DNA of 51,590 nt, from positions 1 to 51,590 of the forward strand of contig CAYSPZ010000004.1 of NCBI GenBank assembly GCA_964433065.1, in the 5' to 3' direction. Shown here piece by piece: positions 35,979 to 42,194 of the stretch (the first letter of the stretch is position 1; each line of letters opens with the position of its first letter). The DNA is from RGIG3009 sp964433065. Its GTDB lineage: Bacteria; Bacillota; Clostridia; Oscillospirales; Acutalibacteraceae. A program made the position numbers and the translations under genes. Under the pieces are notes generated by a model that saw nothing but the letters and a program-made list of their open reading frames with translations, did not search any database and was not told where the DNA came from.

Positions 35979-36004
35979 ATCTTTCAACCTCCCGAAAACT
36001 CGGA

Positions 36005-36877
36005 TTATTGTTTCTCCACACAATAGTGAATTCCCTTGTATTGTGTATAACTATGTTCCAGATCAATGAACACGGCATTGTGCCGTGCGACACGCTCTTC
36101 TTCGGGCGGCAGTTGCATATAATCGCCGAAGGAGATCTTCAGATATTGATCGGTGTCGGCGGGAACCGGCATCGAATGTCCTTCAAAATCCAGATAAGTC
36201 GGCTGCTCGAACCATTCCTGCGGAAACCGCATCCGCATAATGGACGTTCCTTCGCCGAAAGACGCGACCAATCCGGTACCTTTCCCGTTGTATTTGGCAA
36301 TGCGCCGCTCGGCATCTTTCCAAAGCGCAAAGCGGATTTTAGACGAACGGAAAATGCCCAGTGCCAGTTTGGTGGCGAAATAAATAAGTTTGTTCTTGTG
36401 GTCGGGCAACCGTTGAAAATTGAAGCAACAATAGATCATGGAATCGATCATCTGCAGAAGTTTGCCCATTTTCGTGGGAGCAACGCGATCGATCGGAATA
36501 ACGTCGATCATCAACCCGTGGTGAATATCGGAATTTATGCTGTGCTTGTTGATAAAAGTGGTGTTGTTATCTTTGATTTCGGTTGCGGAATGGTGAATAT
36601 TGATGGTTTCGTTAGAACGAACGCAGGCATAACGGGTGGTATCGGCATTCTTTTCCCACAGATCCTGCAATTTTTCGTAATCTTCGCGTAACATAAACAC
36701 GTCGACGTCATCATCCCACGGAATAAAGCCTTGATGACGAACCGCACCTAAACAAGTACCGCCGCAAAGGGTAAAGGTCAGTCCGTTTTCTTCACAGAAC
36801 TTTTTAAAATACACCAGAATATCGAGCATTTTATCCTGTATTTCTTTTATGGAAGGCTGTTGAAAGGGTTCCGCCAT
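36005..36877 (-). CDS. LicD family phosphotransferase (copy 2)
   Basis: This 290-residue LicD protein is the first gene of the polysaccharide operon. It shows FTLCGGTCLGAVRHQGFIP near residue 38, WDDDVDVFMLREDYEKL near 58 and GLMIDVIPIDRVAP near 130, the same core as copy 1 but with low overall similarity, so it probably acts on a different acceptor. It starts 62 bp after the -10 of a good promoter and is followed by the Stealth-type gene after 26 bp. Confidence 0.9.
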   Translation of the reverse strand: MAEPFQQPSIKEIQDKMLDILVYFKKFCEENGLTFTLCGGTCLGAVRHQGFIPWDDDVDVFMLREDYEKLQDLWEKNADTTRYACVRSNETINIHHSATEIKDNNTTFINKHSINSDIHHGLMIDVIPIDRVAPTKMGKLLQMIDSMIYCCFNFQRLPDHKNKLIYFATKLALGIFRSSKIRFALWKDAERRIAKYNGKGTGLVASFGEGTSIMRMRFPQEWFEQPTYLDFEGHSMPVPADTDQYLKISFGDYMQLPPEEERVARHNAVFIDLEHSYTQYKGIHYCVEKQ

Positions 36878-36938
36878 AGAGAGTACCCGCTCCTTTTTCT
36901 TCAGGTGATACCGAGAACCGGATCGATTAATTTAAAGA

Positions 36939-36967
36939 AGTATAACACAATTTTCATTTTTATGCAA
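36939..36967 (-). promoter_or_regulatory. Promoter of the LicD-Stealth-flippase operon
   Basis: On the minus strand TTGCAT (36967-36962) and TATACT (36944-36939) are spaced by 17 bp. It lies back to back with the MFS promoter in the 231-bp gap between the two transcription units. Confidence 0.65.
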
Positions 36968-37015
36968 CTGTTATTTATAAGTATATTAAGTATAAAATTT
37001 GGTGAAGAATATGAA

Positions 37016-37044
37016 TTGACATTGTGGTTTAAACTTGATACAAT
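37016..37044 (+). promoter_or_regulatory. Promoter of the MFS-GDPD operon
   Basis: TTGACA (37016-37021) and TACAAT (37039-37044) with a 17-bp spacer lie 65 bp before the ATG at 37109, a near-consensus sigma-A promoter. Confidence 0.75.
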
Positions 37045-37108
37045 CGAGTCATATATAATTTTAATTCTCGGCAGAGAAACCGAGATATCAACAGAGCGGA
37101 GGATGTTT

Positions 37109-38443
37109 ATGAAACTCAACACCAAACGCACCGTACTGGTCGGCTTTGCGTTTCTGTCCATTTGCGCTTTCTGGCAAATGTACGACGGATTGGTCCCCAA
37201 AATGCTTACCGAAACGTTCGGCATTTCCGAATCGGTATCCGGCTACATTATGGCGGCGGATAACGTATTGGCACTGTTCCTGTTACCGTTATTCGGCGGT
37301 TTTTCCGATCGGTGTCACAGCCGTTTGGGTCGCCGTCGTCCGTTTATCCTGTTCGGTACGTTAGCGGCGGTCGCACTGATGATCGGTCTGCCGATACTCG
37401 ACAACAGTTATTATGCGGCACCTTCCGCGACCAAGATCGTCTGCTTTATCGTCCTTCTCGGTCTGATCCTCATCGCGATGGGCACCTACCGCAGTCCCGC
37501 CGTGGCACTGATGCCCGACGTGACTCCGAAACCCTTGCGCAGTAAAGGCAACGCCATCATCAACCTGATGGGCGCGGTCGGTGGTATTTTGTATCTCATC
37601 GTCACCAGCGTGTTGTATTCCGCGTCCAAAACCGAAGGGAAAGATCACATCGACTATCTGCCGTTGTTCTTAATCGTCGGCGGTATTATGCTTGTCGCGT
37701 TGTTCATCATTATGTTCTTCGTAAACGAACCAAAACTGATGAAAGAACAAGAGGAATACGAACAAGCCCACCCCGAAGAAAACTTGATGCAAAAGGTCGA
37801 GGACAGCGAGACCGAAGTGATGCCTCGGGCGGTCAAGCGCAGTTTGATCTTTTTACTGCTTTCCATCGCGCTGTGGTTTATCGGCTATAACGGTGTGACT
37901 ACGTGGTTTACCACCTATGCCAAAGAAGTGTGGAATATGAACATCGGCGCCGCCTCCTCCTGTTTGACGGTGGCTACGGCAGGCGCTATCATCAGTTATA
38001 TTCCCGTCGGCGCACTGGCGGGTAAGATCGGCAGAAACAAGACCATCAAACTCGGTGTCATCTTACTTGCTGCCTGTTTCGCCGCCGGTTTTGTGTACAC
38101 GTTATTTATGAATCGTTTCAGCCCGATTTTGTTTCTGATCTTTGCGTTGGTCGGTCTGGCGTGGGCGGCGATCAACGTGAACAGTTTGCCGATGGTCGTG
38201 GAAATGTGCAAAGGCAGTGACGTCGGTAAGTTTACCGGCTTGTACTATTCGTTCAGTATGTCGGCGCAGATCATCACACCCATTCTCGCGGGATACCTGC
38301 TCGAAAACGTCAGTTACAAGATCCTGTTTTTGTATGCCGCCGTGTTTGTTGCGCTGTCTTTTGTGACCATGTGCTTTGTCCGCCACGGCGATACCAAGAT
38401 CCAAGCCAAGAAAGGTTTGGAAGCGTTTGACGTAGACGATTGA
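37109..38443 (+). CDS. MFS transporter, SLC45/GPH-like
   Basis: The 444-residue transporter has twelve predicted helices and the MFS A-motif GGFSDRCHSRLGRRRPFILFG near residue 62, a form common in sugar/cation symporters. It also has TYRSPAVALMPDVTPKPLRSKGNAI near 128. The ATG at 37109 follows GCGGAGGATGTTT; the open frame runs further upstream but crosses the promoter. It is coupled to a glycerophosphodiesterase gene with a single base between stop and start, so its substrate may relate to glycerophosphodiesters or their sugar or polyol products. That is inference. Confidence 0.9.
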   Translation: MKLNTKRTVLVGFAFLSICAFWQMYDGLVPKMLTETFGISESVSGYIMAADNVLALFLLPLFGGFSDRCHSRLGRRRPFILFGTLAAVALMIGLPILDNSYYAAPSATKIVCFIVLLGLILIAMGTYRSPAVALMPDVTPKPLRSKGNAIINLMGAVGGILYLIVTSVLYSASKTEGKDHIDYLPLFLIVGGIMLVALFIIMFFVNEPKLMKEQEEYEQAHPEENLMQKVEDSETEVMPRAVKRSLIFLLLSIALWFIGYNGVTTWFTTYAKEVWNMNIGAASSCLTVATAGAIISYIPVGALAGKIGRNKTIKLGVILLAACFAAGFVYTLFMNRFSPILFLIFALVGLAWAAINVNSLPMVVEMCKGSDVGKFTGLYYSFSMSAQIITPILAGYLLENVSYKILFLYAAVFVALSFVTMCFVRHGDTKIQAKKGLEAFDVDD

Positions 38444-38444
38444 T

Positions 38445-39275
38445 ATGAAAATAGTAGGAATGGTACTCGGTGTCGCACTTTTGTTGTTTGCAGTCTATCT
38501 GTTCGCCCTCAAAGGTCGCGGCGAGAACCGAGCAAAAAAGGAATTTCAAGGTGTGCGGTTCGCGCATCGCGGTCTGCACGATAAACCAACCGTCCCCGAA
38601 AACAGTTTGGCGGCATTCAATGCCGCCAAACAACACGGATACGGCATCGAATTGGACGTTCACCTCACCGCCGACGGTCAGGTGGTCGTGATACACGACT
38701 CCAATCTGGTGAGAACCACCGGTGTGGATGCGATCGTTGAATCCCTGACACTGGAACAATTGGACGGTATCTGTTTGGAAGAAAGTACCGAACATATCCC
38801 GACATTACGCGAGGTGTTGGAACTCATCGACGGCGCCGTACCGTTGTTGATCGAACTGAAAATATACAAACGCAACGTAGACGCACTCTGTTCGCACCTT
38901 GTGGAAGAACTGCGTGAGTATGCGGGCACGTATTGCATTGAATCGTTTGATCCCCGTGCGGTTCTGTGGTTCAAAAAACACGACCCCGCCGTCGTGCGCG
39001 GACAACTGACACAAAATTTCATCCGTAAAGGCGAAAACCTTAACGCTGTTTTGCGATGGTTGTTAACGTCACAAATGATGAACCTCGTCACCCGACCCGA
39101 CTTTTTGGCGGTGCGCTTTTCGGATCGCCGTATGATGCCGATCACGCTCGCCAAAACCGTGTGGAAAACACCCCTGTTCGTCTGGACGGTGGACACCGAC
39201 ACCGATGCCGAACAAGCGGAAAACGAAGATATCTCCATCATCTTTGAACGATTTATTCCAACAGACCATACATAA
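38445..39275 (+). CDS. Glycerophosphodiester phosphodiesterase, membrane-anchored
   Basis: The 276-residue enzyme has an N-terminal membrane anchor (about 3-22) and a GDPD barrel with the catalytic start RFAHRGLHDKPTVPENSLAAF near residue 37, metal ligands in IELDVHLTADGQVVVIHD near 66, and LLIELKIYKRN near 133. GDPDs cut glycerophosphodiesters to glycerol-3-phosphate and an alcohol such as choline or ethanolamine; the anchor suggests an extracytoplasmic face, where it could also trim teichoic-acid-like polymers. It shares a transcript with the MFS gene. The next base pairs lead into the repeat-rich region. Confidence 0.93.
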   Translation: MKIVGMVLGVALLLFAVYLFALKGRGENRAKKEFQGVRFAHRGLHDKPTVPENSLAAFNAAKQHGYGIELDVHLTADGQVVVIHDSNLVRTTGVDAIVESLTLEQLDGICLEESTEHIPTLREVLELIDGAVPLLIELKIYKRNVDALCSHLVEELREYAGTYCIESFDPRAVLWFKKHDPAVVRGQLTQNFIRKGENLNAVLRWLLTSQMMNLVTRPDFLAVRFSDRRMMPITLAKTVWKTPLFVWTVDTDTDAEQAENEDISIIFERFIPTDHT

Positions 39276-39277
39276 CC

Positions 39278-39705
39278 GAGATAAGCACAATAATAAGGCA
39301 ACGATCGATAGACGGAGAGGTGCAAGGTGATGTCAATACAAGGCAAGATGTTGAAGTTGTGTTTCGACAAGGGGTACTCGTATCAAAGCAGAGCGGCGAT
39401 TTTGCACAGTATAGCGACCTTATCCGATTGCGAGAGAATCGATTGCGCTACGTTAAAGGCAACCGAGATTCTAATGGCGGACATTCCGGAAGAGGAGTCG
39501 GTACGTCGAATCTTGCACGAAATAGCCAAACTGTAAACGGAACGAGGAAGACCAAAAGGTGTCGGATATAAACAAAAAAGCATTGTTCAGCTTCTTTCAC
39601 AACGGCGAGATATGCCGAAGGCGATGGCTTCCAATGCTTTCAAAGATATTGTATGCGATTTCAAAACTTTTGTCAAGACTCTGTGTTGTGGATCCCGTTC
39701 TTCTG
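39278..39705. repeat. Duplicated cassette, copy A
   Basis: Copy A aligns with copy B (40685-41112) at a constant offset of 1407 bp with no gaps. The first 55 bp differ at four positions, the middle about 128 bp are diverged, and the last 245 bp (39461-39705) are identical. The cassette contains a 68-codon gene and ends inside a hairpin. Confidence 0.9.
39330..39536 (+). CDS. Small protein of unknown function, duplicated-cassette copy A
   Basis: This 68-residue protein is not recognised. The ATG at 39330 is chosen because copy B starts at the same aligned position; a GTG lies one codon upstream, and GGAGAGGTG precedes both. The first 44 residues match copy B at 15 positions with no gaps, while the last 24 (from TEILMADIPEEESV) are identical. 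Both look like compact helical proteins without a membrane segment. It converges on the ribbon-helix-helix-like gene at 39740. Equal lengths and conserved pattern (MSI.G..LK, IL..IA.L) argue for a real, translated family. Confidence 0.65.
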   Translation: MSIQGKMLKLCFDKGYSYQSRAAILHSIATLSDCERIDCATLKATEILMADIPEEESVRRILHEIAKL

Positions 39706-39740
39706 ATCATCCACCAAGACTGGCAGAAGGGCGGGATTTT
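39691..39740 (+). terminator. Hairpin at the end of cassette A
   Basis: ATCCCGTTCTTCTG (39692-39705) pairs with CAGAAGGGCGGGAT (39724-39737), 14 pairs with two G-U, followed by TTTTC. The 3' arm differs from copy B but keeps most of the pairing. It lies between the convergent small gene and the RHH-like gene. Confidence 0.55.
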
Positions 39741-39910
39741 CATTTGTTTTTTGCAATGTCCTCGCGGATAAGCCGTTTTATATACTCGGCTTTCTTTGGA
39801 ACGCTTTCAAGCCGTTCGAATATGTCGGCTTCTGTTCTGCGCATAATGGAGATCGTTATATTCTTTTTGTTTTCCGCCATCCATTCGCGCTTCTTTTGGC
39901 TATCTGGCAT
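39740..39910 (-). CDS. Small ribbon-helix-helix-like protein, copy A
   Basis: The 56-residue protein starts at the ATG at 39910 behind AAAGGGGTG. Its shape fits an Arc/MetJ-type ribbon-helix-helix DNA binder: a charged N-terminus (SQKKREWMAENK), a short strand (NITISIMRR), helix TEADIFERLESV and helix KAEYIKRLIREDIAK. It resembles copy B at 41148 in size and layout (RT.ADI.E.L). The start codon CAT overlaps the T of a TTGACA -35 box of a divergent promoter, so binding near its own start could control both directions. DNA binding is inferred, not shown. Confidence 0.65.
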   Translation of the reverse strand: MPDSQKKREWMAENKKNITISIMRRTEADIFERLESVPKKAEYIKRLIREDIAKNK

Positions 39911-40045
39911 TGACAACACCCCTTTCTGTGGTAACATGTGTACAAGAGGGCGGCTCACTTGCGAGGTGCTGGTCGTTCTCCCGTTCAAGTTTAAAGTTTG
40001 CAGAAAACGCCGTCGCCCGCTATGTGGTGGCGGTTATTTCTTTTT
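39910..40045 (+). ncRNA. Promoter plus short structured transcript with terminator, copy A
   Basis: TTGACA (39910-39915), a 16-bp spacer and TAACAT (39932-39937) begin a unit that ends at an 8-bp hairpin (40010-40017 with 40026-40033) followed by TTATTTCTTTTT. The predicted RNA is about 100 nt. The spacer ACACCCCTTTCTGTGG is shared with two other copies (40542 and 41357). From here to 40434 I see no convincing gene: an open frame of 101 codons at 40191-40496 has no ribosome site and overlaps a palindrome. Confidence 0.5.
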
Positions 40046-40434
40046 GGTGCAGTTTAGAACACCAAAAACAACCGAAACAATGAGTGATAGACTAAGTATT
40101 CTACAGACTCATAAAATTTTTAAATTCGCCCCGAAAAGGGTGTTTTTTTGTAAACACAACGTCGCAACAGTCGCGTGATTCAAAAGAATTTTGGCGATGA
40201 ACAGAAATCAAAGGCAAACGCTGAAAATGTTCTATGTTATGCCTCCCTCTGACGAGGTAGCGAAACGACCAGACGGCAAGGTCATAGATGTAGAAAGCGT
40301 CAGCAGTATCCCTGCAAGCACCCAAACGGGTACTGAGGCAGGGCAAACGACCGCTAACGCCAAGGCGATATTAACATATCAAAACAGAGATGTCAAGGAT
40401 CGAACAAAATATCCAAACCTGAAAGAAAATAAAG

Positions 40435-40506
40435 AAAGAAACAGCCGCTTTCCGGAGGGGGTCATAAATACCCCAACATCTCTCCGCGTAGCGTAACTGT
40501 TTCTTT
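40435..40506. repeat. Long-armed inverted repeat E1
   Basis: A perfect 10-bp outer stem AAAGAAACAG / CTGTTTCTTT (40435-40444 and 40497-40506) encloses GGAGGGGG and CCCC...CTCC segments that can pair. It has the same geometry as E2-E5 at 41552-42102. Confidence 0.6.
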
Positions 40507-40541
40507 TGTCAGTATAAATCGAACCGATGTAATTGTCAATA

Positions 40542-40655
40542 TTGACAAACACTCCTTTCTGTGGTATTATAAAGCCAATCGAGGGGCACACAGGTGATTA
40601 TGTCCTAAGAGTGATTACAGAGCCGTCACTGGGCAGAGTGGCGGTTTTGCTTTTT
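40542..40655 (+). ncRNA. Promoter plus short structured transcript with terminator, copy C (leader of small gene B)
   Basis: TTGACA (40542-40547), 17 bp, TATTAT (40565-40570) is a strong promoter. About 55 nt after the expected start is an 8-bp hairpin (40623-40630 with 40637-40644, one G-U pair) and the T-run TTTTGCTTTTT. Small gene B starts 82 bp further on, so this could be an attenuated leader and not a free RNA. It contains a two-codon frame (ATG TCC TAA) after AGGTGATT. No RHH-like gene is attached here: the expected start codon reads ATA. Confidence 0.5.
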
Positions 40656-40684
40656 CACTCTTACGGTCACCGTCAAGCCAAATA

Positions 40685-41112
40685 GAGATAAACACAATAA
40701 TAAGGCAACGATTGATAGACGGAGAGGTGCAAGACGATGAGTATATTTGGTCAATTGTTAAAAGTCTTGCAGGAAAAGAATCTTCCGTATTCTATACACC
40801 GCAAGATTTTAGAACCTATCGCGAACTTGCAAACGCAAGGACAAAAAGACATAGCTTGCAAAAAGGTAACCGAGATTCTAATGGCGGACATTCCGGAAGA
40901 GGAGTCGGTACGTCGAATCTTGCACGAAATAGCCAAACTGTAAACGGAACGAGGAAGACCAAAAGGTGTCGGATATAAACAAAAAAGCATTGTTCAGCTT
41001 CTTTCACAACGGCGAGATATGCCGAAGGCGATGGCTTCCAATGCTTTCAAAGATATTGTATGCGATTTCAAAACTTTTGTCAAGACTCTGTGTTGTGGAT
41101 CCCGTTCTTCTG
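40685..41112. repeat. Duplicated cassette, copy B
   Basis: See copy A (39278-39705): same length, same offset throughout, an identical 245-bp 3' part (40868-41112) and a diverged middle. Confidence 0.9.
40737..40943 (+). CDS. Small protein of unknown function, duplicated-cassette copy B
   Basis: This 68-residue protein is the paralogue of the one at 39330. It starts MSIFGQLLKVLQEKN after GGAGAGGTGCAAGACG and ends with the same 24 residues as copy A. The N-terminal 44 residues are only about one-third identical, whereas flanking DNA is identical, so the variable half was exchanged or selected to diverge. It has no signal peptide or cysteines in a metal pattern. It lies downstream of transcript copy C and converges on the RHH-like gene at 41148. 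Function unknown; a toxin, antitoxin or DNA-associated role would all fit the size. Confidence 0.65.
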   Translation: MSIFGQLLKVLQEKNLPYSIHRKILEPIANLQTQGQKDIACKKVTEILMADIPEEESVRRILHEIAKL

Positions 41113-41147
41113 GTCATCCGTCACGATTGACAGAAGGAGGGGATTGT

Positions 41148-41357
41148 TTACTTTTCTGCGTTGATTGCCAGTCGGAGAAGTCGGCGCAATTCTTGCTGCG
41201 GGTTTTCGTCGCCCAACGCTTCGATGATATCGGCATCGGTTCTCTTGTTTAACCGTAACAACATCTTTTTCACATTTTCGGCTTCGTACTTTTTTTGCGA
41301 AGCGTAACCCGTGCGTTTGCTATACTCCCGTTGGACTTCTGCTTTGGTTTTAGGCAT
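41148..41357 (-). CDS. Small ribbon-helix-helix-like protein, copy B
   Basis: The 69-residue protein starts at the ATG at 41357 after AAAAGGGGTGTTTGTCA. It has a basic N-terminal region (KAEVQREYSKRTGYASQKKYEAEN) and then a strand-helix-helix pattern: VKKMLLRLNKRT, DADIIEALGD, PQQELRRLLRLAINAEK. That fits the ribbon-helix-helix fold and matches copy A at 39740. As in copy A, its start codon overlaps the -35 box of a divergent promoter. Placed tail to tail with small gene B it forms a gene pair that occurs twice in this window. Confidence 0.65.
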   Translation of the reverse strand: MPKTKAEVQREYSKRTGYASQKKYEAENVKKMLLRLNKRTDADIIEALGDENPQQELRRLLRLAINAEK

Positions 41358-41486
41358 TGACAAACACCCCTTTTTGTGGTGTTATGAAACGGCAGAGGGG
41401 CACTACCTCCTTTCTTGGCGGTTACCTCGGCGAGTAAACTAAAGCATCAAAGCCGTCACTGTGCAGAGTGGCAGTTTTGCTTTTTT
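41357..41486 (+). ncRNA. Promoter plus short structured transcript with terminator, copy B
   Basis: TTGACA (41357-41362), 17 bp, TGTTAT (41380-41385) starts a unit ending at the hairpin 41453-41460 with 41467-41474 (one mismatch, one G-U) and TTTTGCTTTTTT. The RNA would be about 95 nt. It contains ACCTCCTTTCT at 41405-41415, the same 11 bases as the 3' tail of bacterial 16S rRNA, next to GAGGGG; on the other strand this is a perfect ribosome site. The stem varies from copies A and C with most pairing kept. Confidence 0.5.
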
Positions 41487-41493
41487 ATTTTCA

Positions 41494-41652
41494 GGTGTGA
41501 CTTGAAACGATTCGGAAATTGAATGGTATCCGCCGTGTTTCAAAAGAAAAAGAAACGGCAACATATGTGGACGGAGAGGTTCGAGACTCTTCCGAAACTA
41601 CTGCCGTTACGCCTACGCTTACTCGTCGTAACGGAGGAAATGTTGCCGTTTC
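41494..41652 (+). repeat. Leader-linked inverted repeat E2
   Basis: A 23-bp leader (41494-41516, GGTGTGACTTGAAACGATTC...) is followed by TTCA-AAGA-AAAG and a perfect 13-bp outer stem (41552-41564 with 41640-41652). The stem encloses two hairpins, 41572-41594 and the perfect 8-bp pair 41604-41611/41627-41634, giving a three-way shape. The leader recurs before E3, where the stem sequence is different. Confidence 0.65.
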
Positions 41653-41707
41653 CGAAAAAGATTAGCACAAGAAAATTCTTTTGTCAATCTCTATGATAAA
41701 ATCTGAC

Positions 41708-41736
41708 AAGAACCGCTGCGCGAGCGGTTCTTTTTT
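41708..41736 (+). terminator. Strong terminator after E2
   Basis: AAGAACCGCT / AGCGGTTCTT with a 5-nt loop and a run of six T. It ends any plus-strand transcript that includes E2, so E2 probably lies in an RNA. Confidence 0.8.
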
Positions 41737-41743
41737 GTTCGGA

Positions 41744-41868
41744 GGTGTGACTTGAAACGATTCGGATACCAAGTGGGTTCTAACGCACTTCAGAAGAGAA
41801 AGGGGCGTCCATTTTTCGCACAAGATGACCTGCTCACAACAGGGTCCGACGAAAAAATGAACGTCCCT
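41744..41868 (+). repeat. Leader-linked inverted repeat E3
   Basis: The same 23-bp leader as E2 (41744-41766) precedes TTCAGAAGAGAAAG and an outer stem of about 17 pairs (41801-41818 with 41850-41868) made of quite different bases. An inner hairpin GACCTG/CAGGGTC (41827-41846) is enclosed. Confidence 0.65.
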
Positions 41869-41909
41869 TCCGGTTTAAAATATCACAACGAATGACAGAT
41901 GTCAAGAAC

Positions 41910-41981
41910 AGAAGAGGTTTTCACCTTTGCGGGCTGACTTGGACACAACAAGGGCGCGCAGCGGAAACGAAAACCTCTTCT
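41910..41981. repeat. Long-armed inverted repeat E4
   Basis: A perfect 13-bp stem AGAAGAGGTTTTC / GAAAACCTCTTCT (41910-41922 and 41969-41981) encloses a 46-nt GC-rich interior. No E2/E3-type leader is seen in front. Confidence 0.6.
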
Positions 41982-42040
41982 TCATAACGATATCACGGAT
42001 CACGGCGAAAATCAAGTATCATCCTAAAACGGCAAACAAA

Positions 42041-42102
42041 AAGGGGGATTCGCAAAGAACTTCCAGTCGGCAAGGACTTTCGGTATTGAACGAATCACCC
42101 TT
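42041..42102. repeat. Long-armed inverted repeat E5
   Basis: Arms AAGGGGGATTCG and CGAATCACCCTT (42041-42052, 42091-42102) pair with one mismatch around a 38-nt interior. Between E5 and 42194 I see nothing recognisable. Confidence 0.5.
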
Positions 42103-42194
42103 CTTCGACTCAATTAAACCACAAAACGGTAACGGTGTCAATATCCGCTATATGCAAACCAATGTGGAAATTCGTTGCGAAAGATTGTTTTGTA

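Noticed and set aside
39612..40178. Open frame of 188 codons starting MPKAMASNAF, with a similar start at 41019
   Set aside because: The shared start only reflects the identical 245-bp DNA; beyond it the two frames diverge and run antisense through the RHH-like genes.
40191..40496. Open frame of 101 codons in the accessory region
   Set aside because: No ribosome site, polar low-complexity product, and its end overlaps palindrome E1. It could be a decayed gene but cannot be supported.
40435..42102. Integron attC sites
   Set aside because: The outer stems lack the RYYYAAC and GTTRRRY boxes at their ends and there is no integrase.
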